A stretch of 64,000 nt of DNA from NCBI GenBank assembly GCA_007132975.1, contig SLNO01000058.1:1-64000 (forward strand), written 5' to 3'. Position 1 is the stretch's first letter. The number at the start of each line of letters is the position of its first letter. Made by a program: the position numbers and the translations under genes. The notes under the pieces are model-generated. The model had not been told where the DNA came from. It made no database searches and saw only the letters and a program-made list of their open reading frames with translations. This document shows positions 39,523 to 47,056 of this stretch, piece after piece. The stretch is from Balneolales bacterium. GTDB lineage: Bacteria; Bacteroidota; Rhodothermia; Balneolales; Natronogracilivirgulaceae.

Positions 39523-39561
39523 AGTCTGCCGGAATGCGTTGGAACGCGTTATTTACCGTTT

Positions 39562-39957
39562 TCAGGGGAGATAGGGAGCAATTGCCGTAGTGTCCCTGAT
39601 CTCCATGTACCGGTCAGATAGTTCCGTTCCAAGCTCATCCAGCCTTTTTCGCACAGCCGTGTACCGCGCCTGCTGCTCATGCATGTTCCTGTGATACCAC
39701 GCATGGCTGCGTTGAAACTGGTCCCGCGTTATCTGATAGTGCTCCAAAACGGCTTTTTGTCCTGCCAGGTACCGCTTCTCATCACCACCGTCCATCTCCC
39801 TTACAGCAGCAAGCAGATGCATCTCCAGGAGAATATCGATATAGGTCTCTTCGTCTATCAGATCGTGCGGCCGTTCCCTGTCACACCCCGATGTAAAAAC
39901 CGGAAGGAAGAGCAATGCGACGAAAAGCAATAATAACCGGTTCTTTGCAGGATGCAT
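39562..39957 (-). CDS. DUF4296 lipoprotein
   Basis: 131 residues from the ATG at 39957 ('MHPAKNRLLLLFVALLFLPVFTSGC'); an ATG at 39969 is also in frame. A lipoprotein signal ends in the lipobox TSGC. The mature domain, 'HDLIDEETYIDILLEMHLLAAV' then 'LEHYQITRDQFQRSHAWYHRNMHEQQARYTAVRKRL', follows the DUF4296 pattern known almost only from Bacteroidota and relatives. Function unknown. It is probably attached to the inner leaflet of the outer membrane. It is convergent with recQ, with a 39-base gap, and lies alone, 200 bases downstream of an SDR gene. Confidence 0.85.
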   Translation of the reverse strand: MHPAKNRLLLLFVALLFLPVFTSGCDRERPHDLIDEETYIDILLEMHLLAAVREMDGGDEKRYLAGQKAVLEHYQITRDQFQRSHAWYHRNMHEQQARYTAVRKRLDELGTELSDRYMEIRDTTAIAPYLP

Positions 39958-40174
39958 TGTCAAGGTCAAATAGGGTATTAAAAGTTCTGCCTGAAAGTAG
40001 TCTGATAGCCCGAACGTCCACCAGACAATTTTCCTGAGGCGGCCAACAACTTTCAGTTTGTTTCACCATTCAGCAATTCTGCTGTGATGGAGTCACAAAC
40101 GACTGAAGTCTCCAACGCTGAAAACGTCGTTTCAATATAGGAACCCGGAATTTAAGCCGCCCGGTCAAATCCAA

Positions 40175-40888
40175 CTATTTCTGTGGCGGTTTCGGGACAA
40201 GGGGACGCACCGTTATCTCATCGATCAGGAAATTGTCCGGTGTCTCCAGTATGTGCACCAGTGTGCCGGCAACATCCCGGCCCTGCAGCATGTGGGAGTG
40301 CGTGCCGCCGTGCTGTTCGAAAAACTCGGTTGCGACGGAGCCCGGATAGATACAGGTCACCTTGATCCTGTCATTTCTGAGCTCTTTCATCAGCGCCTCG
40401 CTGAAACCCCTGATGGCAAACTTCGTGGCGTTGTACCCCGATATGTTGGGATTGCCGATGAGGCCGGCCACAGAGGCAATATTGACGATATGGGTGACGC
40501 TGTCGGACTGTTTCATGAATGGAACGATCAGCCGGGTCAGCCGGAATACAGATGTCAGATTGGTCTGGATCATGGTGTCCCAGTCTTCAGGCGGCAGCTC
40601 ATCCACCGCGCCAAACAGTCCAAGGCCGGCATTGTTGACCAGAACGTCGGGGCGGTTGTCCCCGGAAAAGGTGCTGCCGACCCATGCTTCCACACCTTCA
40701 AAGTCGTTGACATCCTGGACCACGGGGACGAAAAGGTCGCCAAGCCGCGAACGGAGCTCCTCAAGCCGGTCGCTGCGGCGCGCCAGCCCGAAGACCCGGC
40801 ACCCCTTTTCAGTAAGAGCTTTGCTGAATTCCGCGCCAATTCCGCTGCTGGCACCGGTTACGATTGCCGTTTTTCCTTGAAGTTGCAT
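40175..40888 (-). CDS. Short-chain dehydrogenase/reductase
   Basis: 237 residues from the ATG at 40888 ('MQLQGKTAIVTGASSGIGAEFSKAL'); the frame is open to 40924. Classical SDR with the NADP-binding 'TGASSGIG', 'NNAGLG', the catalytic serine in 'IVNIASVAGLIGN' and the YxxxK pair in 'GYNATKFAIRGFSEAL'. 'LARRSDRLEEL' with arginines after the second strand suggests NADPH preference. The C-terminus, 'ILETPDNFLIDEITVRPLVPKPPQK', resembles SDRs related to YdfG/serine 3-dehydrogenase, but the substrate is unknown. Repeats upstream of it may be regulatory. Confidence 0.9.
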   Translation of the reverse strand: MQLQGKTAIVTGASSGIGAEFSKALTEKGCRVFGLARRSDRLEELRSRLGDLFVPVVQDVNDFEGVEAWVGSTFSGDNRPDVLVNNAGLGLFGAVDELPPEDWDTMIQTNLTSVFRLTRLIVPFMKQSDSVTHIVNIASVAGLIGNPNISGYNATKFAIRGFSEALMKELRNDRIKVTCIYPGSVATEFFEQHGGTHSHMLQGRDVAGTLVHILETPDNFLIDEITVRPLVPKPPQK

Positions 40889-40923
40889 AGGGTAGAGAAT
40901 TTTCTTGTGGATATACTTGCGCA

Positions 40924-40940
40924 CTGCACGAAATGTGCAG
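40924..40940. repeat. Short perfect hairpin upstream of the SDR gene
   Basis: CTGCAC (40924-40929) and GTGCAG (40935-40940) form a 6-base inverted repeat around a 5-base spacer, 36 bases upstream of the chosen SDR start. It could be an operator half-site pair or a leader hairpin. Confidence 0.45.
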
Positions 40941-40943
40941 CCG

Positions 40944-40976
40944 TGGTTAGTTTCAACAATTACTGGTTAGTTTCAA
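40944..40976. repeat. Tandem 13-base direct repeat upstream of the SDR gene
   Basis: TGGTTAGTTTCAA occurs at 40944-40956 and again at 40964-40976, exactly 20 bases apart, about two helical turns. The copies lie 56-88 bases upstream of the SDR start on the minus strand and after the end of the lipid kinase gene. Paired sites with this spacing are common for dimeric activators, but no regulator gene is nearby. Confidence 0.6.
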
Positions 40977-41022
40977 TTATTATAAGGTCAGCCGATGCCA
41001 GAAACGTTCGGATATATCAGGA

Positions 41023-42213
41023 TTACGTGCGCCGTTTCAGTTCCAAGCCTGTCAGCACAGTCAGCCGGCCGGACAGGATCCCGGCTTCTATCCCCCAAAA
41101 CCCACCGTGCGACTCTCTACTGCTGCCTGAATTTGAATTGACTGATTTTAGATTAGCTGAATTTGTACCCTTACCAGTATCTGCACCCCCGCCAGATTTT
41201 GTGCTTCCCCCAGATTTCGTACCATCGTTCTTTATGGCACTATCACCCGGTATCTCGCCATCACAATGCACAATGAGCGGACGATCAGATTCAATTCGCA
41301 CCTCCCGGCACCTTTGTACCAGGATTTTCGAGCTTCCTGATGCCCCGCGCAGCAGTACACGCAGCAGAAGTGGTATGCGCGCAATAACCCCGGTATCGAG
41401 GATCAGGACAAGATCAAACAGGCCATCCCCAGGATCGGCATCCGGCGCAATCCGGATACCGCCACCCTCAACAGGCCCGTTGGCTACCGTGGCCATCAGG
41501 TAACGACCTGACCATGTCACCCCGTCAGCCGTGACCGTCATACGGCTCACCTTGTAAGTAAACAGGGATTTCATCACACCAATCAGGTACTTCCAGCGCC
41601 CCACAGCCGGCGGCATCCCGGAGGCGATCAAGGCCACTTTCCCGTCAAACCCGCACCCAAGGGTGTTGATGAAAAAACAATCCATCTGGCCGTCCGCATC
41701 CAGGTCCCTGCAAGGGGCATGACTTTTCCCTCCGCTCACATGAGCAAACCGCAGCAATCTGGCAGTACCGATATCCATTTCCTGGATGGATGCGATTGGT
41801 GGTTGTATAGACGCAGATTCACCGTATTGCAGCATCCGGTAACCGTCCGCCAGCAGCGCCACAGAACTGTCCAGCTTTCGTGGAATATGCAGCCCCCTGG
41901 CGATGTCGTTGCCGCTTCCCACGGGCAGAATACCAAGGCAGCATCCGGTTCCGGCGACCCCCGAAGCCACGGCATTGATGGTCCCGTCACCCCCGGCAGC
42001 CGCAACAATCCGTGATGTTTCGGAGACCTTGCGTGCCATGTCTACGCCTTGTGCAAGCGTGGCAGGTCTGAGGATTTCGTGCGGGATGCCGTGAAGCTCC
42101 AGCATGGCACCAATTCTTGAAACAAGTCTGCTTTCAGCGGAAAGGGCGGGGGTTCCCGAAGCATGGGACGGGCGGAAAATGACAACCAGAGGAGTGCAGT
42201 TTCCGTATTCCAA
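41023..42213 (-). CDS. Diacylglycerol/lipid kinase family protein
   Basis: 396 residues. DagK/YegS-type catalytic domain with 'IVAAAGGDGTINAVASGVAGTGCCLGILPVGSGNDIARGL', which holds the GGDGT nucleotide-binding motif and the GSGNDIAR loop. 'GFDGKVAL', 'VANGPVEGGGIRIAPDADPGDGLFDLVLI' and 'HCDGEI' are the usual later motifs. It phosphorylates a lipid such as diacylglycerol or an undecaprenol-like substrate; the exact one is unknown. Unusual feature: a low-complexity stretch of about 45 residues rich in G, S, N, T and K follows the 'DGE' motif (about 320-366) and precedes what looks like the final beta strand. The gene lies 9 bases after the DUF985 gene. Confidence 0.88.
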   Translation of the reverse strand: MEYGNCTPLVVIFRPSHASGTPALSAESRLVSRIGAMLELHGIPHEILRPATLAQGVDMARKVSETSRIVAAAGGDGTINAVASGVAGTGCCLGILPVGSGNDIARGLHIPRKLDSSVALLADGYRMLQYGESASIQPPIASIQEMDIGTARLLRFAHVSGGKSHAPCRDLDADGQMDCFFINTLGCGFDGKVALIASGMPPAVGRWKYLIGVMKSLFTYKVSRMTVTADGVTWSGRYLMATVANGPVEGGGIRIAPDADPGDGLFDLVLILDTGVIARIPLLLRVLLRGASGSSKILVQRCREVRIESDRPLIVHCDGEIPGDSAIKNDGTKSGGSTKSGGGADTGKGTNSANLKSVNSNSGSSRESHGGFWGIEAGILSGRLTVLTGLELKRRT

Positions 42214-42222
42214 GCTGCTCCC

Positions 42223-42759
42223 TCACATAAGCTTACGGAGGAGGTCCTGGTATCCCGGGTAGGCGGTCAAGAGCTTTTCAGCCGCCAGTTCAAAATCCCG
42301 GAAATCAAAGCCGGGTGCTACCGTACATCCCGCCAGGGCAAAATCATCGCGTAAATGGCCGGTGGATTCATCTTCGTCGCCGGCCACCGTAACGCCAAAC
42401 CAAGTGCCGGCAGTAACCATAAACTGGTAATGTTCGCCGCGCTCAGGATTTTCCCCAAGCCGGATGGCTTTGTAGGAACCGCTGGAGCCGAACAAGTGAA
42501 CCGTTAACGGAATTCCGCGGTAAAAATGCCACACCTCATCCGACTTGATCCGGTGCAGCCGCGACCGCTCTCCGGGCTGCAGCAGGAAATAGATGGCGGT
42601 GCTGAAGGTCCGTGCCCCTTTGAACCGGTCAGGCAGATGTTCGGCATGAACCACCTCGCCCGACCGGTAAATCTCCCGGTAATGACCTCCCTCAGGATGC
42701 GGTTTCAGCTTGAGTTTCTCGATCCAGTATTTGGCACTGCGCAAATGCTCATGTGACAT
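42223..42759 (-). CDS. DUF985 cupin-domain protein
   Basis: 178 residues from the ATG at 42759 ('MSHEHLRSAKYWIEKLKLKPHPEGGHYREIYRS'). DUF985 family: 'HPEGGHYREIYRS', 'STAIYFLLQPGERSRLHRIKSDEVWHFYRGIPLTVHLF' and 'VTAGTWFGVTV' followed by 'LAGCTVAPGFDFRDFELA'. It is a small cupin beta-barrel that may bind a metal through its histidines; function in bacteria is unknown. It is divergent from coaX (starts 99 bases apart) and upstream of the lipid kinase gene by 9 bases, so the two are probably cotranscribed. Confidence 0.9.
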   Translation of the reverse strand: MSHEHLRSAKYWIEKLKLKPHPEGGHYREIYRSGEVVHAEHLPDRFKGARTFSTAIYFLLQPGERSRLHRIKSDEVWHFYRGIPLTVHLFGSSGSYKAIRLGENPERGEHYQFMVTAGTWFGVTVAGDEDESTGHLRDDFALAGCTVAPGFDFRDFELAAEKLLTAYPGYQDLLRKLM

Positions 42760-42846
42760 GTTTTTCCTTTTATTTGGTGTATGCAGGAAAGTAACAGAAT
42801 TTCGACAATTTGGGAACGGTTTATCACGCATTTTCCTGCTTTTTTG

Positions 42847-42854
42847 TACCTTGG
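42847..42854 (+). promoter_or_regulatory. Candidate -7 element directly upstream of coaX
   Basis: TACCTTGG, seven of eight to TAnnTTTG, is preceded by a TTTTTTG tract, a common context for this promoter type. It ends 4 bases before the coaX ATG at 42859. If it is used, the transcript would start at or very near the start codon, giving a leaderless or near-leaderless mRNA. Confidence 0.3.
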
Positions 42855-42858
42855 GATC

Positions 42859-43737
42859 ATGGGAAAGATATTGTTTCTGGATGCTGGAAACACCCGTGTC
42901 AAGGCGGCAGTACTTGAAACGGGTGCCAAAGACTCAGTGCAGGCAGACCGTGACGGGCTCAGGTCGGCAAATGATGACCGGCAACAGAGCGGGAAGGAGC
43001 CAGCCAAGACCGGCCGTGATGAACTCGCTGCCAGGCCTCGCCATTGGAACATGCAGACGCTGCCTGGTTATGACGACCCGGATTTCGAAAGTGCACTTAA
43101 TAAGCATGCCGCGAGGTGCACGCGTGTCTTGCTTTCAACCGTTAAAAAAACGTTTCAGAAAAATGAATTGGCTCGCATACTGAGCGGCAGTGGCCTGCCT
43201 TCAACGCCGGAAATCCATGCTGTCACTCGTTCGGTGCTTACCCCGGAACGTCATCGCTACCGCACCCCCGAAACGCTCGGAATCGACCGCTATCTGGCTT
43301 GCCTTGGCGCCTGGAGCTTGGCCCCGGGAGCAGTAATCGTGTCCGATGCCGGTACGGCCTGCACTATTGATGCCATGGATGCCGGAGGAGTCTACCGCGG
43401 CGGGGTCATCATGCCGGGGCTGCGCATGATGATCGATGTTCTGGGCCACGGCGCGGACGGTCTGTTCACCGTACCTCCCGGATTGCCCGAAAACTGGCCT
43501 CCTGACACGACCACTGCGGCACTTCAGGCCGGAACAACAGGCACGTTCCTGTCCGGCTGGCTGGCACATGTTGACCGCATGCGACAGATTTTTCCCGATG
43601 CTCGCATCTGGCTGACCGGCGGCGATGCAGCTTTTCTGGCTGAAAACAGCAGCCTTAACGTTTTTCAGAGCGATCTGCTTGTCTTCGAAGGGATGTGGCA
43701 CTGGTATGAGGTCATGTGCGGATCTTTTCGAAAATAA
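42859..43737 (+). CDS. coaX: Type III pantothenate kinase
   Basis: 292 residues from the ATG at 42859 ('MGKILFLDAGNTRVKAAVLETG'). ATP-dependent phosphorylation of pantothenate, the first step from pantothenate to coenzyme A. The ASKHA fold shows 'LDAGNTRVK' (phosphate 1), 'PETLGIDRYLACLGAWSL' and 'VSDAGTACTIDAMDAGGVYRGGVIMPGLRMM', which includes the catalytic and potassium-site residues. It is longer than usual (about 255) because of a polar stretch near 30-60 ('ADRDGLRSANDDRQQSGKEPAKTGRD'). Its last 26 bases overlap the 3' end of udk on the other strand. Confidence 0.93.
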   Translation: MGKILFLDAGNTRVKAAVLETGAKDSVQADRDGLRSANDDRQQSGKEPAKTGRDELAARPRHWNMQTLPGYDDPDFESALNKHAARCTRVLLSTVKKTFQKNELARILSGSGLPSTPEIHAVTRSVLTPERHRYRTPETLGIDRYLACLGAWSLAPGAVIVSDAGTACTIDAMDAGGVYRGGVIMPGLRMMIDVLGHGADGLFTVPPGLPENWPPDTTTAALQAGTTGTFLSGWLAHVDRMRQIFPDARIWLTGGDAAFLAENSSLNVFQSDLLVFEGMWHWYEVMCGSFRK

Positions 43738-44332
43738 GCGCATTCACCATTTGAAGCGCCACCTGGTTCTCACCGCCGTGGGGGATGATGATGTCGGCGT
43801 AGCGCTTGGTGGGTTCCACAAACTCCAGGTGCATGGGCCGCACGTATTTTTCGTACTGGTCAAGCACCCCCTCGATGGCCCGGCCCCGCTCGGTGATATC
43901 GCGGCGCAGACGGCGCAGAAGTCGCACATCGTCATCCGTATCCACAAATAGCTTGATATCCATCAGCTTGCGAAGCTCCTTCTCGTAGAAAATAAGGATC
44001 CCATCCACCAGAATGATCTTTTTCGGGGTAATGGTGAGCGCTTCCTCCTTGCGGATGTGGTTTGCGAAATCGTAGATCGGGCATTCGATGCTGTAACCAC
44101 TGGCGAGTGCCTTGACGTGCCGGATCAGCAGCTCGGTTTCCAGGGAGGCTGGATGGTCGAAGTTCTGGCGCGCCCGCTCTTCGAATGACAGGTGCTTCAG
44201 GTCGCGATAGTAGGCGTCATGGGCAATAAGTGAAAGGTTTTTCTCCCCGATGGTTTTGCAAATATGCTGGACAACGGTGGTTTTCCCGGAGCCGCTTCCC
44301 CCGGCGACCCCGATGATCAATGGTTTTTCCAT
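43712..44332 (-). CDS. udk: Uridine kinase
   Basis: 206 residues. Phosphorylates uridine and cytidine in pyrimidine salvage. P-loop 'IIGVAGGSGSGKTTVVQHI' at the N-terminus, 'HDAYYRDLKHLSFEERARQNFDHPASLETELLIRHVKAL' (nucleoside binding), 'PKKIILVDGILIFYEKELRKLMDIKLFVDTDDDVRLLRRLRRDITERGR' (Walker B and lid) and 'EPTKRYADIIIPHGG' are all typical of Udk rather than phosphoribulokinase. It is downstream of the amidase gene by 47 bases and convergent with coaX. Confidence 0.96.
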   Translation of the reverse strand: MEKPLIIGVAGGSGSGKTTVVQHICKTIGEKNLSLIAHDAYYRDLKHLSFEERARQNFDHPASLETELLIRHVKALASGYSIECPIYDFANHIRKEEALTITPKKIILVDGILIFYEKELRKLMDIKLFVDTDDDVRLLRRLRRDITERGRAIEGVLDQYEKYVRPMHLEFVEPTKRYADIIIPHGGENQVALQMVNALIFEKIRT

Positions 44333-44379
44333 GTGCTGGCTTTGGTGGTTGTAATAATGTTTGGTCTGGGTTACTGCGC

Positions 44380-45723
44380 TTACCGGTTTTGGCGGTTCCG
44401 GTCCCTTTCAAGCCGTTCCTTGTAATCTCGAATGGAACGGAAGATGGCTGACGCCATGATACTCTGTCCATATTCACTGCTCAGGAACTGCTCTTCCTGC
44501 GGGTTGGTGATGTACCCGAGCTCCACCAGGATTGCCGGCATGGAGGCATGGTAGAGCACGATGAAACCGGCCTGCTTCACCCCGCGCGATCGCCGGCGGG
44601 CCCGTTCCGAAAACTGAGCGTCCATTTTGGTGGCGAGCATTTCGCTGCTGGCCATGAACCCGATGTTGGACAGTTCATAGACGGCCAGCTGCTCGGGTGT
44701 GAGCTCTTCGGAGCGCTCGTCTTCCGCTTCAAAACGGATGGCGCTGTTCTCCTTTTTCATCACCTCGAAGGCCTCGCGGCTACGGTGCATCCCGAGGAAA
44801 TAGATTTCAGTTCCGTAAGCGTGCCGGTTGCGGTTGGCATTGGCATGGATGGATACGAAAAGGTCGGCTTCGGACTGGTTGGCGATCTGCCCGCGTTCCT
44901 GGAGCGGTATGAACGTGTCATCGGTCCGGGTGTAGACCACTTCGATCTCGGGAAGATATCGCTCGATATATTCGCCGACTTTCAGCGCAACGGAAAGCGC
45001 CACTTCCTTTTCCCTGGTGCCGCGGAAACCGATGGCCCCAGGGTCACGTCCGCCATGACCGGCGTCAATGACAATCCGGTTGAGCTGAAGATAGGCCTCC
45101 GACAAACGGGGCTGGTCCAGCCGGAACAGGTCACGGTCGAGAGATTGATTGGGGGCGTTCCAATCACTTCGCGCGATGTCAGGCGATGTGTCCACGTCAT
45201 CGATCAGATCGTCCCAGAATATGGGGAAGAGCCCGTCGGTCAGTACCTCAAGATCGTACGGGGAGGCCTCGGTAAGCCCGATCAGCAAATCCTTTCCGTT
45301 GGCATCCAGATAGGCGTCGGCAATCATGTAAATGCCCTCGCCAAGGTAGATGTCGGCGCCTATCCCGCTTTCGATATCCTGGTAGAAAAAGCTTTCAAAT
45401 GCATTGTTACTGTTGCTGGTGCGGACATTCTCGGAAGTAATCCCGTTTTTGTAAAGGGCCAGCTGGATGAGCTTGGGGTTGGGCTGCCAGATGAAGAAGG
45501 AGTCGGGCTGGCTTGTCATATGGAACCGGATGACATAGCCGAGGCCGTCGGAGCGTTCAGAGGTGGTGACCCTGTCCAGCGGCTGTGACGCAACGGCAAT
45601 GTTGGGAAGGGACAGCAATGCGGCCGACATCCACAATGTCAGAAGGGCAAGAAGGAGTGGGACAATCCGTCCGGTTGGATGCGCTCCGGAAGAGGGGATT
45701 GATGTCGGATGCGGCAACAACAT
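44380..45723 (-). CDS. N-acetylmuramoyl-L-alanine amidase (Amidase_3)
   Basis: 447 residues. A signal peptide (hydrophobic 'IVPLLLALLTLWMSAALLSLPNIAVAS') is followed by an N-terminal domain (about 45-200) that resembles an AMIN-like substrate-targeting domain, and then the zinc amidase domain (about 205-430): 'IVIDAGHGGRDPGAIGFRGTREKEVALSV', 'VVYTRTDDTFIPLQERGQIANQSEADLFVSIHANAN', and 'GFIVLYHASMPAILVELGYITNPQEEQFL', which gives the zinc histidines and the catalytic glutamate. It cleaves the peptide stem from peptidoglycan glycan strands, for example in cell separation. It lies between a SpoU methyltransferase gene (38 bases upstream) and udk. Confidence 0.93.
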   Translation of the reverse strand: MLLPHPTSIPSSGAHPTGRIVPLLLALLTLWMSAALLSLPNIAVASQPLDRVTTSERSDGLGYVIRFHMTSQPDSFFIWQPNPKLIQLALYKNGITSENVRTSNSNNAFESFFYQDIESGIGADIYLGEGIYMIADAYLDANGKDLLIGLTEASPYDLEVLTDGLFPIFWDDLIDDVDTSPDIARSDWNAPNQSLDRDLFRLDQPRLSEAYLQLNRIVIDAGHGGRDPGAIGFRGTREKEVALSVALKVGEYIERYLPEIEVVYTRTDDTFIPLQERGQIANQSEADLFVSIHANANRNRHAYGTEIYFLGMHRSREAFEVMKKENSAIRFEAEDERSEELTPEQLAVYELSNIGFMASSEMLATKMDAQFSERARRRSRGVKQAGFIVLYHASMPAILVELGYITNPQEEQFLSSEYGQSIMASAIFRSIRDYKERLERDRNRQNR

Positions 45724-45761
45724 GGGTATCAGGGTTTTCGATAAAAATACGGCGATTTTGC

Positions 45762-46307
45762 CTATGAAGGCAAGGAGATGTGAAGAAAATGATAGCAGGT
45801 GATCCCCAGGCTGACAGATATGTTGAACGAGTGTTTCGTCCCGTACTGAGGTATCTCAAGAAGTTCATCGCACTCTGTCAGCAGTGGGCTGTCGATGCCG
45901 GTGACCTCGTTGCCGAACAGCAGGCATACAAGTGTTTCGGGGGCAGGCCGGTACTCTGTGAGAAGCCTGCTCTGGTGTGTCTGCTCGAGGCCGGCCAGCA
46001 CGTAGCCGTTTTCGCGGCACCAGGATACATGTTCCAGGGGGTCTGACGCGTGCCTCCAGGAGACGCTTTCCTCCGCACCAAGGGCGGTTTTTGTGATCTC
46101 AGCGCGAGGTGGGCACGGAGTGTACCCTGACAGAAAAAGCGACCGTACACCAAAAGCGTCGGCTGTACGGAATGCCGAGCCCACATTGTGCATGCTCCTC
46201 ACGTTGTGCAGCCAGAGGACCATGCCGGCCACAAGAGGAGGCGGTGTTCGCAAGCGGTGGGATGCATAAATTTCCCGGGTGGTTTTTTTTCTGATGACCT
46301 GGCTCAT
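45762..46307 (-). CDS. SpoU/TrmH-family RNA 2'-O-methyltransferase
   Basis: 181 residues, short for the family because it lacks an N-terminal RNA-binding extension. SPOUT trefoil-knot motifs: motif 1 'WLHNVRSMHNVGSAFRTADAFGV', motif 2 'VCLLFGNEVTGIDSPLLTECDELLEIPQYGTKHSFNISVSLGIT', which combines the GNE.. and the IP..G....N.S.. elements. It probably methylates a tRNA or rRNA ribose; TrmL- or TrmH-like specificity cannot be chosen from sequence. The codons 'HSFN' replace the usual 'SLN', a mild variation. It is upstream of the amidase gene. Confidence 0.92.
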   Translation of the reverse strand: MSQVIRKKTTREIYASHRLRTPPPLVAGMVLWLHNVRSMHNVGSAFRTADAFGVRSLFLSGYTPCPPRAEITKTALGAEESVSWRHASDPLEHVSWCRENGYVLAGLEQTHQSRLLTEYRPAPETLVCLLFGNEVTGIDSPLLTECDELLEIPQYGTKHSFNISVSLGITCYHFLHISLPS

Positions 46308-46349
46308 TGAGATTGTAGTGCCGACGTTTCTTTTCTGCCGAATATATGG

Positions 46350-46357
46350 TAACTTTG
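46350..46357 (+). promoter_or_regulatory. Candidate -7 promoter element for the greA-ugd operon
   Basis: TAACTTTG is a perfect match to TAnnTTTG. TTTC at 46327-46330 lies 19 bases upstream, near the normal -33 spacing. It is 175 bases ahead of the greA start codon, so a long leader would result. Confidence 0.4.
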
Positions 46358-46532
46358 GATAATCGGATATATTGCTCCGACCTGGACCTGAAATAGCTGT
46401 TTTTCGCGGCCCGTTGCATGCCTGTTGCTGCAGTTTGCAATCGGGTCTTTTTTATTGATGGGAACAGGTTGCAGTGAGCATGAAGGCCGCTATCGAAACC
46501 CGAAATTTTGAATAACGCAAACAGCTGATATC

Positions 46533-47006
46533 GTGAAAGTCAATTATCTCTCCAAAGAAGGATACGACAATCTAAAAGAAGAACTCAGGGACCTGGTGAC
46601 CAGGGGCCGGAAAGACATTGCCAGACAGATCAACGAAGCGCGTTCACATGGCGATCTCAGTGAAAATGCTGAATATGACGCGGCCAAGGAAGCGCAGGGG
46701 AAAATGGAAAGCCGTATTTCGGAACTTGAAAAAATCCTTGCCGGCTCTCGGGTGCTTGACGGCAAGAATATTGACAGTTCCAAAGTCTATGTCCTTTCCA
46801 CTGTTACCATCCTGAATAAAAAGACGCAAAAGGAGATGAAATACACCCTTGTTTCCAAGGACGAAGCTGATTTCAACAAAGGTAAGATTTCTGTAGATTC
46901 CCCTATCGGCAAGGCCCTCATGGGCAAATCACAGGGCGATGTTGTCAAAGTAACGGTTCCGGCCGGATTGCTGGAACTGGAGATCATGGATATTAAGCGA
47001 GACTAG
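46533..47006 (+). CDS. greA: Transcription elongation factor GreA (GTG start)
   Basis: 157 residues. Starts at GTG 46533 ('MKVNYLSKEGYDNLKEELRDLVTRGRKDIARQINEARSHGDLSENAEYDAAKEAQGKMESRI'), since no in-frame ATG precedes the conserved N-terminus. The coiled-coil domain carries the acidic tip 'DLSENAEYDAAKE' that reaches the polymerase active site; the C-terminal FKBP-like domain ends 'ISVDSPIGKALMGKSQGDVVKVTVPAG'. It rescues backtracked RNA polymerase. It is followed 50 bases later by ugd on the same strand. Confidence 0.97.
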   Translation: MKVNYLSKEGYDNLKEELRDLVTRGRKDIARQINEARSHGDLSENAEYDAAKEAQGKMESRISELEKILAGSRVLDGKNIDSSKVYVLSTVTILNKKTQKEMKYTLVSKDEADFNKGKISVDSPIGKALMGKSQGDVVKVTVPAGLLELEIMDIKRD

Positions 47007-47056
47007 GCTCCAGTGCCTGGCCGAATCACACAAACCTGAAAGCTTGAAGAGAACTC

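Noticed and set aside
40253-41503. 416-codon open frame on the plus strand spanning the SDR and lipid kinase genes
   Set aside because: Antisense to two well-supported genes, and it reads through the intergenic repeats.
44548-45588. 346-codon open frame on the plus strand
   Set aside because: Antisense to the amidase gene.
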